This document shows, in pieces, positions 45,675-58,095 of a DNA stretch of 64,000 nucleotides (its first letter is position 1; every line of letters starts with the position of its first letter). The translations under genes and the position numbers were made by a program. Origin of the DNA: Pomphorhynchus laevis (Eukaryota > Acanthocephala > Palaeacanthocephala > Echinorhynchida > Pomphorhynchidae); NCBI GenBank assembly GCA_012934845.2, contig WNNJ02000350.1, positions 62,001-126,000 on the forward strand, written 5' to 3'. The notes beneath the pieces are model-generated. The model saw only the letters and a list, made by a program, of their open reading frames with translations, made no database searches and was not told the origin of the DNA.

Positions 45675-47430
45675 GAAGTTGGCACAAGCTTGATGGGTGT
45701 GCTTTTTAGTTGATAAATTAGAGGTAACCCATACTCCTAAATCTTTGTAACTATCGACAATTTCCACAATACAGCTCTTATATTTGTAACAAGCAGATGT
45801 TAGTTGCTTGCGAGCATTACTAATAATACGCATGTGTTTGCATTTCGAAACATTTATCGCAAGCTTGTTAGACGACGCCTACAACTCCACATTATCTATG
45901 TCGTTTGCAAATTATCAGCATCCTCACATGAATGAATAGGCCGCCATATTTTTAAGTCATCTGCATACAAACATGATCGAGAGCGAATGCACCCATGCAA
46001 ATCGTTAATATAAATGCTGAATAAAAGCGGACCCAAAGCTGAACCTTGAGGTACTCCAATATGACATTCTCTAGACACAGACTATGACCAATTGATAAGT
46101 ACTCGTAAGCAACGATCATGAAGAAATTCTTTTATTTAATCAACCATTATGTTTGGGAGTCCAGTATTGACAAGTTTTTGAAGAAGTAGACCATGATCTA
46201 CTCTATCAAAAGCTTTTGAAAAGCATAGAAGTAGTGACAAATCGAAGAATCAACAGCTGCCCTATTTGGTGGGTACTAAAAAAGGACCTTTAAATCGTAT
46301 TTACACTGGTTAGCTAATGTATTCTCAAATGCACACCGCTTCTTTCTCTTCAATGAATTGAATAAATTTCTTGCCTGTTTAAAAACATCATAACTACACT
46401 CCCCAACTTTGTAGCGATTGAAGATCAAATTACGAGTCCTCAATGTTGAACGTAACTCAGAATCGAACCAGGGAGAATCTTTTCGACGTGTCCTGCTTCT
46501 AAGTGGAGAGAATAAAATAAGCAGCGACTCTAAGGTTCTCTGAAAGTAATTCAACGCGCCGTGTACTCCAACAACAGTGGGATCTGGCCAGGAAGCTGTT
46601 GAAAGTATTGACTGAATTGCATCTGTGTTGGTTTTGAAAGCATTAACCACTAGATTTTCACGCGGACCTCGAGTTTCTTCTTGAAACCTTAACCTAATGA
46701 TCATTACGCAATGATCAGACATACCGATCGGGGCATCATAACGGATAGCGTTAATAATCTCACTGTTCGAAGATAAACATACATCTAATAGAGATCTACT
46801 GTCACTAGCAAAACGAGTGCAATTTTGGACATGCTGAGTTAAACCACAATAGATGATACACTCCAGAAGGTCATAGGAAGCATGGTCACAAGTAGGAAAA
46901 GCCGTATACGAATTCCAATCAACCGAAGGCATATTCAAGTTACCAAGTATTAAAACATTGGAGGTACCTTTAGAATAAAGTTTTACTTCCCCAATCAGTT
47001 TATCAATGCCCCAACATACCTCTGGGAGTATTCCTATCACCCCTTACACATCCTTATAACCCGGACGCTAAACCATTTAGACTCTGATAGGCAGAGTAGA
47101 CGAGCCCGTTTCGATTACAGAATGCACGCGAGGCGACATGACTAGTGGGCTCCAACTCAGCCGGGTGCGTCGCTTTACTATCTGAAAATTTTTCACATAG
47201 AGATTTGTTTCTCCTTTAGCAACACGAGATGCTAGTTCCTCTTTAACCTTCGATAATTTTTTTCGTTCTGATACATCAAGATCTTTCAGCAGTCGAATAT
47301 TAGACCCTTTGAGACGGAACGAGTTTCGCAACATTAAGGTAGCATGAAGTTGGTTATGGAAGACAGCTTTGAGTAGTCGGGGTTTATTATTTAAAGCATT
47401 ACGCTTACCTGGGCGGAAAAGTGTGACAAG
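45640..47430 (-). mobile_element. LINE L-H, CR1-like, internally deleted
   Basis: Minus strand. 47430-47077 is the end of ORF1 (VTLFRPGKRN, then LMLRNSFRLKGSNIRLLKDL and NLYVKNFQIVKRR). 47040-46276 is the C-terminal half of the endonuclease (NVLILGNLNMPSVDW, GMSDHCVMI) and the linker (DSPWFDSELRSTLRTRN). 46230-45900 resumes in the RT palm (CFSKAFDRV-like, HIGVPQGSALGPLLF, LYADDLKIW), and 45833-45680 is the thumb (SYKDLGVWVTSN). Missing: the endonuclease N-terminus, the RT fingers and the 3' end. GDFN is GNLN here. Dead copy. Confidence 0.75.
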
Positions 47431-47782
47431 TTAAACTTTTTGGACTGTCTCATTTATTTATGAAATTGTAACTCAAACTTATGACTTAAGCTTCGTGATT
47501 TACAAGCATTTATACTTTATTGCTGAGTGACAGTATCTGGTACCATCAGTGGATATATTACAAATAATTGAAATTAATAACAAATTGGCAAGTTGTTCCA
47601 GATAAAAACACAAGTTCCAACTTTTTTGCAATGCTTCTATAGTCAATTTTTTGCAAATAAAATGTAAATGTTGTTACAGATTAGCAAATCTAAATAAAAA
47701 TTAAATGGATACCAATTTTTTATGTATATTATATTGATACCAAAACATGAAAGCCAAATTTGAATATACTTTTTTGAATTGT
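47431..47782. other. AT-rich spacer, nothing recognised
   Basis: No frame longer than background and no repeat I could match. Confidence 0.5.
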
Positions 47783-47945
47783 TTTAAATAGTTGATAATG
47801 ATTCATTATTGATAAATAATTATTTGAGCTGGATCAAAGAAAATAGGGTTTTTTGATATTTCGCTAACTACTGATAGCATCTTCAGAAAATTACAGTAAT
47901 TTTTGTTATTTTCAGAAGATGCTAACAGAAGTTAGCTATTTTACT
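47783..47945. repeat. Foldback repeat, copy 3
   Basis: Starts TTTTAAATAGTTGATAATG, then AGCTGGATCAAAG, GATATTTCGCTAAC and GATAGCATCTTCAG. After a short AT centre the second arm begins TCAGAAGATGCTAACAG and breaks off after AAGTTAGC. Same family as 1-214. Confidence 0.78.
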
Positions 47946-48814
47946 TATTTTTAAATTTTATTCAAAGACGTAATATTCATCATGACAAATTACAGTAAAA
48001 ACTCGTCCGCCAGCAATTAATAGGTTTTAAACGTAATACGGTATATGGAGTATCTAGTATTGATTGTTATACGTATTTTCCTACATCAAATCGTTACAAA
48101 TCGTTAGAAATCGTCATCAAATCGGTAATATTCATATATTTACTTTGTGTCAATAGAGGAATTCAAAAGCTTTTTGAAGATGGAATTATTTTCAATAAAC
48201 GCGTATATACCTTTATTAGCAATTCCGGATAAAATATCATAATCGTCAGCCATATATAATCATCTTAAATTTTATATCACTAAACATCCATGAAGGCTAA
48301 AATTTAAATTAAATTTTCTAAAGTTATATAATGGTGAATTATTATCATGAAGGAAGACTCAGTTTTATACTTATACTTAATAGGAAAAATAATACGAACA
48401 TTACCGGCTTACTTTTATTTAAAATTTCAATTTTTAATTTTAACTTGATATAAAATCTTATAAATTATTTTAATTATTAAATTTTGATTTGATATTATTT
48501 TTTATTTGATGATTATATTAAATAAGTAGACGCATTTAGCTGATTTGATTCATTAGATAAATCATCATAAAAATATTTAAAATAATATCATAAAATTTAT
48601 TTAAGTGAAACTTGTTTTATCAGTTTGAATAAATTTGATATTTGATATCAATTTGATAATTTGATATTTGGGAGAATAAGAACTGCTTGATAGTATAATA
48701 AATAACCGTGAGCTATTTTCCATCTTCGACTTATATCCATAATACAAATATGTTACAATTTTAATTTAAATACAAATTTATATGTATTAATGTATATTTA
48801 AAATTATTAATCAA
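47946..48814. other. AT-rich spacer, nothing recognised
   Basis: Low-complexity TTTGATAT and AAATTT words. A weak copy of the dispersed AT-rich repeat lies near 48535 (AGTAGACGCATTTAGCTGAT). No gene. Confidence 0.5.
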
Positions 48815-49012
48815 ATATTTTTATTTATAAACAATTATTTTAGCTGAATCAAAGTGAAGAGGAAAATTTTATTTGAAATTTCTCTAACCTCTGTTAGCAT
48901 CCTCATCTTCTGAAGATACAAATAGTGGTTAGCGAAATATCAAATATTTTTTTCTTTCCTTTGATCCAGCTCCAATAATGCTTTATCAATAATGGACGCA
49001 TTATCAACTACT
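48815..49012. repeat. Foldback repeat, copy 4
   Basis: Both arms are present but diverged: left AGCTGAATCAAAG, then TTTCTCTAACCTCTGTTAGC; right CTGAAGATACAAATAG, then GGTTAGCGAAATATC and TTTGATCCAGCT, ending ATTATCAACTACTTAAAAT. Confidence 0.75.
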
Positions 49013-49426
49013 TAAAATATCTATTTATACAAACCCCCAAGCTAAATTTATATTTCATAATATGATAATTTGTAATAATATTTTCATAATTTGATAATAT
49101 GGCACCTGTGGTAAGGTGCCAATAAATGAAGGTTATTGTTGAGTTCAATAAGGACGAGACATGTGTCCACTAGCGTTGTTATTACGTTCGATTACGCAAG
49201 GTTTAAATTCATTAGATGACTGGGTGCACACGTACAGCAAGTTGATGTAGTTCGTTTCGAGTTTCAATTTGCAACTTTTTGATATAAATTTGAATTTGTA
49301 ATAATACAAACTTGTTACAATTGTAATTTATAGTAAAATTGATATATTAATATAATAGATTAGCAAATATTAATCTAATAGATTTATTCAAATACATAAA
49401 CTAAATTTGTGATATCAAAATAGTCA

Positions 49427-50155
49427 CTGTTGATGGACCTCATCAGCTACTGATCCAATACCAACGTTTAACGTTTCGGTCCTTTTAATGTTGAATGTCG
49501 TCATTCGACTCGTCTGCTTTATTGACAATTAGATTTAATAAAAGACTTTCGTCTTACATTTTGCAAATTTAATTGAAATCATTTCTGATTTGAAATTAAA
49601 TCAGCGTTGGTAGGGGAAGGTGCAACCTTCAATTTGAAAACTTACCTAATTTTCTTAATGATTACTATTATCAAGCAGATGATCCAAGTGATCGTTAACC
49701 GACATTAAAAAGACCGAAACGTAGGTATTGGATCAGTAGCTGATGAGGCCCACCAATAATGAAATGTAGATTGCTGATATTAGCTTATAGATATGATCAA
49801 AGTAGCGTACAGAATAAAAATAATCACAAAATTTCAATGGTAAAAATGACTGCACAGGCATATCAACTTAAAATTAGGAGATAAACTGTAGATGACTAGT
49901 TTGATAATAGTAATCATTAGAAAAAAATAGGTAGGTTTTCAAATATAAGGTTGCACCTTTCCCTAACAACGCTGATATAATTTGTAATCAGTAATGATTT
50001 TAATTAAATTTGCAAAATGTAAGACGAAATTCTTTCATTAAATTTAATTGTCAATAAAAGCAGATTAGTCAAGTGATCGTCATCGAACATTAAAAGGATC
50101 GAAACGTAAGTATTCGATCAGTAGCTGATGAGATCCATTAATACTGAAATGTAGT
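49427..50155. repeat. Long inverted repeat with hammerhead-like boxes
   Basis: Arms 49427-49680 (minus sense) and 49889-50155 (plus sense) match over about 250 bp, each running AGGTTGCACCTT, CAACGCTGAT, AAATTTGCAAAATGTAAGAC, CATTAAAAGGA-CCGAAACG, GGATCAGTAGCTGATGAG. A third partial copy of the last part is at 49685-49775 (plus). The first part also matches 11645-11705. No ORF. Likely a composite of non-autonomous elements, possibly the 3' parts of a Penelope-like or SINE-like family. Confidence 0.7.
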
Positions 50156-50449
50156 TACTTCTGTTGCCTTGCAAATATAGGATTGAGTCAAAGTGAAGAA
50201 TGAAGTCATCAAAATTCAAAGTCAAAATGAAGTCATCTAATACACAAGTATTGGATCAGTAGCGTTTTAGTAGATCAGTGGATCAGTAGAGTTTCATCAC
50301 CAATAATAATTTTTACTTTTAATAATTTGAAAACGGTAGGTTTTCAAATTATTAAATTTAAATTTCAAACATGGATATCAACTTAAAATCAAAATTTATA
50401 TTTAAACTTATAACAAATATTGATCGCATAGATTTAGTTATACAACTCC

Positions 50450-50722
50450 CTAAGCCGCTACTGGTGAACATTGAGAAATAAAAGAAAAACAATAATCCAC
50501 AATAAAGTATTGAAGTTTAATGTTTTGTTATATTTACTTATTATGGGTAGTGGTGCATGCTGTTGAGTAATTCTTATTTCCTCAGTTAGACTATACGTGT
50601 GGCGGTCTGGACAACGCTTAATTTCAAATAACTGAATGATCGGCATGCATCAGTCAAGTGATCAGATAATAATTAAAGGATACATTTTTGATAATAAACG
50701 ATTAAATCGCTACCTTGATCAT
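50450..50722 (-). CDS. Candidate small spliced host gene
   Basis: Exon 2 (50538-50631) lies between a GATCATTCAG acceptor and a GTAAATATA donor and reads LFEIKRCPDRHTYSL, then TEEIRITQQHAPLPII. The 77-bp intron (50461-50537) has a strong pyrimidine tract (TGTTTTTCTTTTATTTCTC) and ends CACCAG. Exon 3 closes the frame with AA and a stop at 50450. A possible first exon at 50714-50722 reads MIK with donor GTAGCG in matching phase, giving 37 residues. I recognise no family. The real gene may have another first exon further upstream. Confidence 0.35.
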
Positions 50723-51561
50723 GTATCTTTTATATAACGGTCATGTTTTGTACTTTTCAATCTATCAACTAATCACGAGATTCAAAAAATACCACAAAAA
50801 TCATGTGATCACTTATTAATCCAATGCTGATTATGTTAATTATGCAATGCTGATTGATGAATGCTGATGAGTGGCATTATTAAGAAAAACTATCACGAGA
50901 AAACAAGAGAATGCATTTAAGTACTTTAGACATTGTCAAGTATAGGTCAGCTAATCTCGTGCTGAGCAAATGTACGCTATCACATAACAGACAATAAGAA
51001 ATTAATGATTGCCTCTCACAAACAAAATCAAGCACTGAAGATCATATGGATAATAAATTAATAAATTAAAAAATTCTCAGCATTTTAATTTCTTAAAATT
51101 TTTTCCCTTCATTAATTAAAGTAATATTTCTACTTAGAAAATCATGCCACTAATATCAGGTATATTTGTCTCATTCGTAGTTATCTTGTAGATTCATAAA
51201 TTTTAATTCTATGAAAATTATTTTTTGAATAATGACAGTCTCTAATGAAATTTAATCAAGATGCAATCATGATTCAAATCTTGATGAAATCAAGTTATCA
51301 TATAACGCTTAATGGTTTAATGGCTTTGTACTACATAAAATCACAAAATTCATATTTTTTTGAAATTTAAAATACTAAGATGTTCTCGTAGCTTTAATAA
51401 TTTAAGCTACAATAAATTAAGTTTTAAGATTTATACTTCGATAGCAAATACTGCCATCTTAAGGTCATCTCAAAAATATTTAAAGGTAGGGACATCTATA
51501 TTTAGACAAGTTAAAGGTGTTCAATCGGAGGTAATAGTAGCCCAATTATAGGTTAATAATT

Positions 51562-52038
51562 TTGAATTTATTTATAGCATATGAATTTGTTCATAATTGT
51601 TTAAAAAATAAATCTAAATTATATAAATATATGAAATATATGTTTAGATACATTGATAATACTTGTGTATTTAAATCTAATAATTTTTATTCAATAAGTA
51701 AACAAATTTATCCAGAAAGCCTTATTCTTGATAAATTAAATATTAATGATAAAGAAGGTGTATATCTAGATATTAACATTAAATTAACATTAACTAAAAC
51801 TACCATTAATTTATATCGTAAAGATGACATATTTAAATTTACAAGAAACATATTTTTGAATGAGCATTTATGCATGCCATATAATATAAAATATAATACA
51901 TTATTAAATAATGAAATTTTAAAAATAGCGAATATTTGTAATGATATTGACTTTATTCAAAACCATTTAAATAATTTAATAGATACATATTTGAAACATC
52001 AAACAGAACATAGTAAAATATTTAAATCAACACAATAA
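51562..52038 (+). pseudogene. Reverse transcriptase fragment, FRYID type
   Basis: An open plus frame of 158 codons reads MKYMFRYIDNTCVFKSNNFY, ISKQIYPESLILDKLN, GVYLDINIKL, INLYRKDDIFKF and a C-terminal DFIQNHLNNLIDTYL. The pattern (RYIDD, IYP-x-SLIL, YLDI-x-I, LY-x-KDD) is that of a widespread metazoan RT family which I cannot place with certainty; Penelope-like is possible. The second catalytic Asp is Asn here (RYIDN). Upstream fingers and palm are missing. Degenerate copies of its 3' part follow at 52.9-53.7 kb. Confidence 0.55.
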
Positions 52039-52947
52039 TATTAAAAATAAATTAAAAATCTTAAGCGGACAATGTTTATATTAAACTATGTATTATTGAT
52101 ACAGCATTATGTTTCTCCTTATTTTCAAACAAGTTTCATAAATTGTCTCCATTCCTTACAAGAAACATATTTTTCCATGATCATTCATGTATATCATTGA
52201 TATTAAATATATTTGTGATATATTAATATATTTAAATATATTAAAAATATATTTATATTAATATATTTATATTTACATATATTTTAGCTTATTATCTCTC
52301 CTAAAATATTGGTATCAATAATGGTTTTTTCAAAATCATTTAAAAAAATTTAATATATACATATTTTAAACGAGGTTACTATAAAAATACAATCCAAAAA
52401 TTTATTTTGTAAATCAATAAAATATTATTAAAAATAAATTTAAACTATTATGCTGGAACTTTTTATGGATTTAAAATATATAATATACTCTGTATTAGAA
52501 TAATATTAGAGGAAATAAATCATTGGCATGCAATTACAAGCAATTGATGTTGATGGTTTTTTCATTTCTGTTACATGAGTAATTTTTATTTTATGATTAA
52601 TTATAAAAGAAATACAATGGATACCAATAAATTAACCGAGTTATTTAATGTAAGTATATGCAATAATTTTTGAAAATATAGACATCATTATTGATTTTAT
52701 AAAATAAAATCAAACAGAAAACAGTAAAATATATAAATTATATATATAGTTTTGAAAATAAGTTGAAAGACCCGACAAAAAAGCAGTACAAAATTTATTT
52801 ATTTGACGTTTCGGGCTACTCACCCTTCTTTAATTGTAATTAACTTGAACACTTATAACTTTTCTTCATTATATATTCATTTTAAAATAATGAAATAATT
52901 AAATAATTAAAACACGCAGATTATATTGGCTTTCTTCAAAATTATTT

Positions 52948-53057
52948 AAATGATTTAATAGATGCATATTTTAAACTTATATTTAATAGATGCATATTTT
53001 AAACTTATATTTAATAGATGCATATTTTAAACTTATATTTAATAGATGCATATTTTA
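52948..53057. repeat. 28-bp tandem repeat, about 4 copies
   Basis: The unit ATTTAATAGATGCATATTTT plus AAACTTAT is repeated nearly perfectly. It arose from the sequence that encodes the LIDAYF-type end of the RT frame. Confidence 0.85.
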
Positions 53058-53289
53058 ATAATTTAAAATCATTTAAATAATTTAATAGATACATATTTTA
53101 AACTAGGTTACTATAAAAATACCATCAAACAGAAAATAGTAAAATATATAAATCAACACAATAATATAAATAATAAATTTAAACTATTAAGTGGCAAATT
53201 TTTATGGATGCATAATAAATAAAATACTTTGTATTATAATAAGATACTAGATAGTTTTATCAGAGGAAATACATCATTAGCATGTATTT

Positions 53290-53345
53290 GGCCCTGTTGC
53301 TATGTTGGGTAGAAGAGTTAGGGGCCGAAACCTGATAACATAGCA
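53290..53345 (+). ncRNA. Pseudoknot-capable motif, copy 1
   Basis: GGCCC (53290-53294) can pair with GGGCC (53322-53326), and TGCTATGTT (53298-53306) with AACATAGCA (53337-53345). The order a-b-a'-b' makes a pseudoknot. The stretch CCGAAACCTGAT between a' and b' is conserved in the other copies. Function unknown. Confidence 0.5.
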
Positions 53346-53975
53346 TTTCCTCTGAACTGCTATGAAGGTATATATCTAGATATTAACATTAAATTAACAT
53401 CAATTAAAACTACTATTAATTTATATATTAAAGACGACCTATTTAACTTCACAAGAAAAATTTTCGCATGAGCATTCATGCATACAATATAATATTAAAT
53501 ATAATACATAAAATAATGAAATTTTAATAATTGCCACAATTTGTAACAATATTGGTTTTCTTCAAAATCATTTAAATAATATAATAGATGCATAGTTTAA
53601 ACTGGGTTACCATAAAAATACCATCAAACAGAAAATAGTAAAATATCGTAATATATCAACACAATAATATTAATAGTAGCCAAATAGTATATTTGGCTAC
53701 TAATAGGTAATATATATTTACCTACGAATAGGTAATACTATTGTTGTTTTCTGTGTAGTTTGATAATATGACCCATGATGATCTTGTCGAAATTTTTAAG
53801 AAATCGTTACGAGCTCAGAAATGGCTCAAACAGAAAATAGTAAGATATATAGCAACAAATTTAAATTTAAAATAAATTTAAACTCCTTAACGGAAAATTT
53901 TAATTATGAATAGTAAATAATGTATTCTGTACATTAAAAAATCAATTAGAGAAAATGCGTCATTAGCATGGATTC

Positions 53976-54028
53976 GGCCCCGCTACTATGTTGGTTTAAG
54001 AAATAGGGATCGAAACCTGATAACATAG
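53976..54028 (+). ncRNA. Pseudoknot-capable motif, copy 2
   Basis: CTATGTT (53986-53992) pairs with AACATAG (54022-54028). GGCCC (53976-53980) faces GGATC, so the first helix has decayed. CGAAACCTGAT is kept. Confidence 0.45.
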
Positions 54029-54029
54029 C

Positions 54030-56176
54030 AGTTCCACCTGTTTTTTAAATCTAATCCTTATTTTGATACATTGTACGTTATTTATTGAAAAATCATAAAA
54101 ATTTATATTTATTTTATATTTTTACTTATAAATACTTATCTTTAAGTATTTAAATATAAGTATTTTTATTTATAAATACTTAAATTATTATTATTTACTT
54201 AAATTATATAAAAATTTATATAATTATTTATTATTTATAATTATTTATTTTATTTATTATTATTTTTATTTAAATATATTACAAAATACGTTGACTTAGT
54301 AATACGCTGATCTAATAATTATTAATCATTTCATAAAATAATTAATTTTATATTTTTTAAGTTTAAGATACTTCCATTTTTAATTTATGTATTGTACACA
54401 TAATAATACGTTTGGTGTGTTGCTTCAGTCAAGTAATCTAATTTGCTAACAAAACACAGTTCCTTATTTCCAACTAATAAATCATAAGATTGCGGGTATG
54501 ATATTTCATACATATCGGTATTTTATACCGATATAATAATACACATGTATTATTAAAATTATATTTAATCTCATATATCGTAATTTATCTACTAATCAGT
54601 TCATAAAAATACTTGGGTTATAAATATATTGAGTGATTTATTAAGATTTAAAATCTTTTATGTGATTCTTAGGTATATATTAGGAAATTACGTGATAGAA
54701 CTTGTATTCCATCGCTTTTTAAATATGGGAACAATCATCCCGATTTACCAACTGTCAAACCGGGCCATTTGTAAGTTGCTCATGTCAATTCGGGGCATTA
54801 ATCAAATAGCTTTTGGGGTCATTTTACCAATGAACAATTGTCAAACCAGGGTAATAGTTCAAGTATATTTTGTAAAAAGAGGTGTTAATCTCAGCATTTC
54901 ATCAACCATAATATTCTTCAAAATTTCTGGTCGAAATTTAGGATGAATAATCCAAAATTATTAAAAGATAGGGTGTCAAAAATGATAACAAAGCGGTACC
55001 TACTGATGATATCTAATCTTTATTAAATTACATGGTATATTATCTATTAATCAGTCAATAAAAATTCTGGATTATAAAAATTCTTTTTAAGAACAAGATA
55101 TTCAGTTAAGTGATCTAATTCGTATGGTGTTCCTATATGGTGACATTTCACTAGATATCAGTATAATTAGATGGTGACATTTATAGTGATAAAATCATTT
55201 GCATCAACTAATATAATTTATATTAATTGAAATAGGGTGAATACATAAATAAAAATATGTTAGCGATACATTAAATCTTAATTAAATATTACCAAACTAA
55301 TTTCCAATTATCACCAATTATGTTTTATAATTTCATTATAACTAATTTCATTTTATAACTAACATGTTTTATAATTTCAAAATTAAATTAATTTTTGAAT
55401 AAAAATTAATTTATTTTAATTTATTAGAAGATAAATATTTCATTCGCAATATTATTGTTAAAAGCATCTTTATTAGAAAATCGAAGTTATCCCACAATGG
55501 AAGATAACTATATATATAATATAATTTGTCAAAATTAGTGCGTGTTAGCATAATTCGAACGAAATATGTTTTTTTTAAACAAAAACGTGGAATTTTGAAT
55601 ATATGAAGTGATAACCTGATCATATTACCGAAATATGAATGTTATCATTATGAATGTATCATTTGCATAGGAAAGTCACCTTTAAGCAGCGTAATTGAAT
55701 ATCTTATTTAATTAATAAATCATTGAATATTATTATGTATCATTTGCGTTTTGAATGCTACAAGTGAATAATATAATACTTGTGTGCAGTTCCAGTGAAG
55801 TTTATAGTTGTAAAACGTTTAAAGCTTTAGCAAACGTGTAATTAATTAATGTTTAAATAATTGACATAAGTTTTAAGTTTTGTATTGAATTTTCTTTATT
55901 TTAATAATTTTGCTGGCATTTTTAAGAACATATGATTTGAGTCATGATTCTTTAAAAAAAGCAGATTTGAAATCAATCAGATAAGCCATGTTTTTGCTAC
56001 AATACGGTATACATATTGATTTTAAAATAAACACTCATCTTATGGAGTTATAAACGCTTTAATTTTAAAAATCAACAAATTAATTTTCAACAATTAATTA
56101 AATTAATTTTCAACAAACGCATTATAACAGTTATTGCAATTCGGAGTGTCAAGAAGTGCCAGACGAATAAAATAAT
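54030..56176. other. AT-rich region with repeat fragments, no gene called
   Basis: Contains AT-rich repeat blocks (54060-54310; weaker at 54560 and 55020) and a short GC-richer patch at 54735-54870 where CAAACCGGGCCATT, CAATTCGGGGCATT and CAAACCAGGGTAAT look like imperfect repeats. A 105-codon open frame across that patch (54629-54946) has no family features. Confidence 0.45.
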
Positions 56177-56709
56177 TTGCATAAAATATTCACAGCAGGA
56201 AATATTGATGTACATCTTCAAAATCGTTATACACTTGAATTTTACGCGTTTGGAGTTAACAATTTTAAATTAAATTGGGCTTTTGTTGTGTTGATATTTT
56301 GTGCTGCTTATGGCCAAATGCCTGATAATCAGATTTTCATAAACGAGATGACAAGAATCATCGCCTATTCGTTGTTTCGTAATAATTCTACTGCTGTTAA
56401 AATTTGTTAAAATTTTGTGTTGCTTATGGCCATATGCCTGATAATCAGATTTTCATAAACGAGATGACAAGAATCATCGCCTATTCGTTGTTTAGTAATA
56501 ATTCTACTGCTGTTAAAATTTGTTTCCATCGCAGATTTTCATATTTTTATAAAAATATCTATGAAAATGCTAAATATTAAAAAATATCAGGGTTTACTAC
56601 AAATTATGTGGAAACCAACACGATGGTAAAACATTCTCAGTTTGTCCGTCAGCGTACATATCGTACAATAATGTCTTTGTCCAACTATTTTACGCATATC
56701 CTGATTGAA
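56177..56709 (+). CDS. Candidate host gene segment with a duplicated exon-like unit
   Basis: The plus frame includes a hydrophobic stretch NWAFVVLIFCAAYGQ that could be a signal peptide, then MPDNQIFINEMTRIIAYSLF. A 116-bp tandem duplication (56296-56411 and 56412-56527, only a few differences) repeats this block. Each unit holds an acceptor-like CTGATAATCAG, a 46-bp open stretch and a GTAATA donor-like site. The second unit stays open further (FHRRFSYFYKNIYENAKY), and a later open stretch (56588-56709, GFTTNYVETNTMVKHSQF onwards) follows an AATATCAG acceptor. No homology recognised and splicing unproven. Confidence 0.3.
56412..56527 (+). repeat. 116-bp tandem duplication, second unit
   Basis: Near-identical to 56296-56411. 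Changes include Q to H and R to S in the shared frame. The frame is kept open in both units although 116 is not a multiple of 3. Confidence 0.85.
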
Positions 56710-57949
56710 TAAGTGCAATTATGAATTTGCCTTGTGGACAACTGCCCATTTCGAATAGAAGTATTTTAAGTGTAAAGTTTAATATATTTCAGATAGAGGA
56801 AATACGCTTCTGTGAGACTACACTATCAATATTTAGCTTCACGACTGTAGCCAAATAAAATGTCGAAACAAACGATACAATCTAGTTTTGATTCTAGAGC
56901 TGACCAAAGTTTATACAATTCAGTTTTAATTTGCTTTTAGAACTGACCAAATTCAAGAATAGCACCATAAAAATATACAAAAACGCATTTAATCTAAAAA
57001 CAAAATTATCTGAGAAGGAATTATAAACTAATCATTTTTTAAGTAATGCCAAATATCAACATCTTAAATTAAAGATATAATACAAAAAATTTAGTTTTTG
57101 GATTTTTTTATCTTAAATTAAAGAAATTAAATTAAAACAAGAAATTTAGTTTCAAACTTATTCCTTAGTTTAGATAATTTATTTTTGCAAGAAAAAATAT
57201 GTTAGTTAGACCAACCAAATCGTTCCTGGACAACATAAGCATTAACGATTAATTCTGTTAATAATACTATCGCGTGAAGTTAATATGTTTGGTAGCATAG
57301 TATATGTTATTGCCCACATGAGATATACAAATGGTTTCTACAACGTTTTCGGTCAAACACTATTACCCTATTAAAGTAAAAAAACTCGTACGAAAGGATT
57401 CACATAAATGTCAGATGAATTAATATGCAAAAATACTAGTAATATTATTATATCATTATATGTGTTATTATTTTATATAACGAAATCCGAGAGAAAGGTG
57501 AAGGAAATGAAATTAATAGATCAAATTATATCATGATTATCATGTAATACTCTATTATATTATCGTAAATACAATAGAGATTTTTTAAAATCATAAAAAA
57601 GCATCGATTCGATTATCAAGTTTTTGTGGGTATTCGGTTCCTTCATATAATCTGCTACTCGAATCAATGCACGTCAGTGTCGTAAGAACTAAGATGAATG
57701 GAAACAAATTATATTACAATCAAATTATTCTTATCGACATCATGGAATAGAAAAGAGAGAAAAAAGAGAAAGTTTTCCCATGTTTCTTTCGTATATATTG
57801 TTTGACGCCGGAGTTTTGATCCCATCTCCAATAAACTAATCAACCTTCATTAGCTCAATGTACACAATCGAGTTTTATATTACTCAGACGTTTTCGCTTT
57901 TCGTTTACTTTATCACCCCTCCGTATCTTCACATATAATTGCACCGTGC
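56710..57949. other. AT-rich region, nothing firm
   Basis: A TTTAATATATTTCAG acceptor-like site at 56777-56791 is followed by 21 open codons (IEEIRFCETTLS onwards), which may continue the candidate gene upstream. Otherwise no gene or repeat recognised. Confidence 0.35.
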
Positions 57950-58095
57950 TGAATTTTCATCCTCCATAGCACTTCGCTCAAACAATCAGTTCCTTCCACA
58001 CATTTCTCGTCATAGGTCGAACTTTGGGCTGCGTTCCTGTCTCATTTCTATGCCTCACATTTGGAATGCTCTATTACTTTTTCCTTGCTAGTAAA
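57950..58095 (+). mobile_element. LINE relic, RT C-terminal end
   Basis: The plus strand reads PHISRHRSNFGLRSCLISMP, then HIWNALLLFPC, the NFGLRS and WN-x-LP end of a CR1-like or related RT. Too short for a family call. Confidence 0.5.

Larger units (their letters stand above)
52039..53660 (+). repeat. Degenerate repeats of the RT element 3' part
   Basis: The blocks CATCAAACAGAAAATAGTAA, AATAAATTTAAACTATTAAG and TTTTTATGGATG recur near 52020, 52440, 53115-53210, 53625 and 53865. 53362-53600 repeats coding equivalent to YLDINIKLT onwards with stops. Near 52775-52850 the minus strand has GGGTGAGTAGCCCGAAACG, a phrase typical of Penelope-type ends. Confidence 0.55.

Noticed and set aside
53290-53345. 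HDV-like ribozyme call for the pseudoknot motif
   Set aside because: The helix order fits, but no P3 or P4 hairpin and no clear catalytic C context are seen.
54629-54946. 105-codon plus-strand frame
   Set aside because: It overlaps imperfect repeats, shows no domain and has no splice or conservation evidence.
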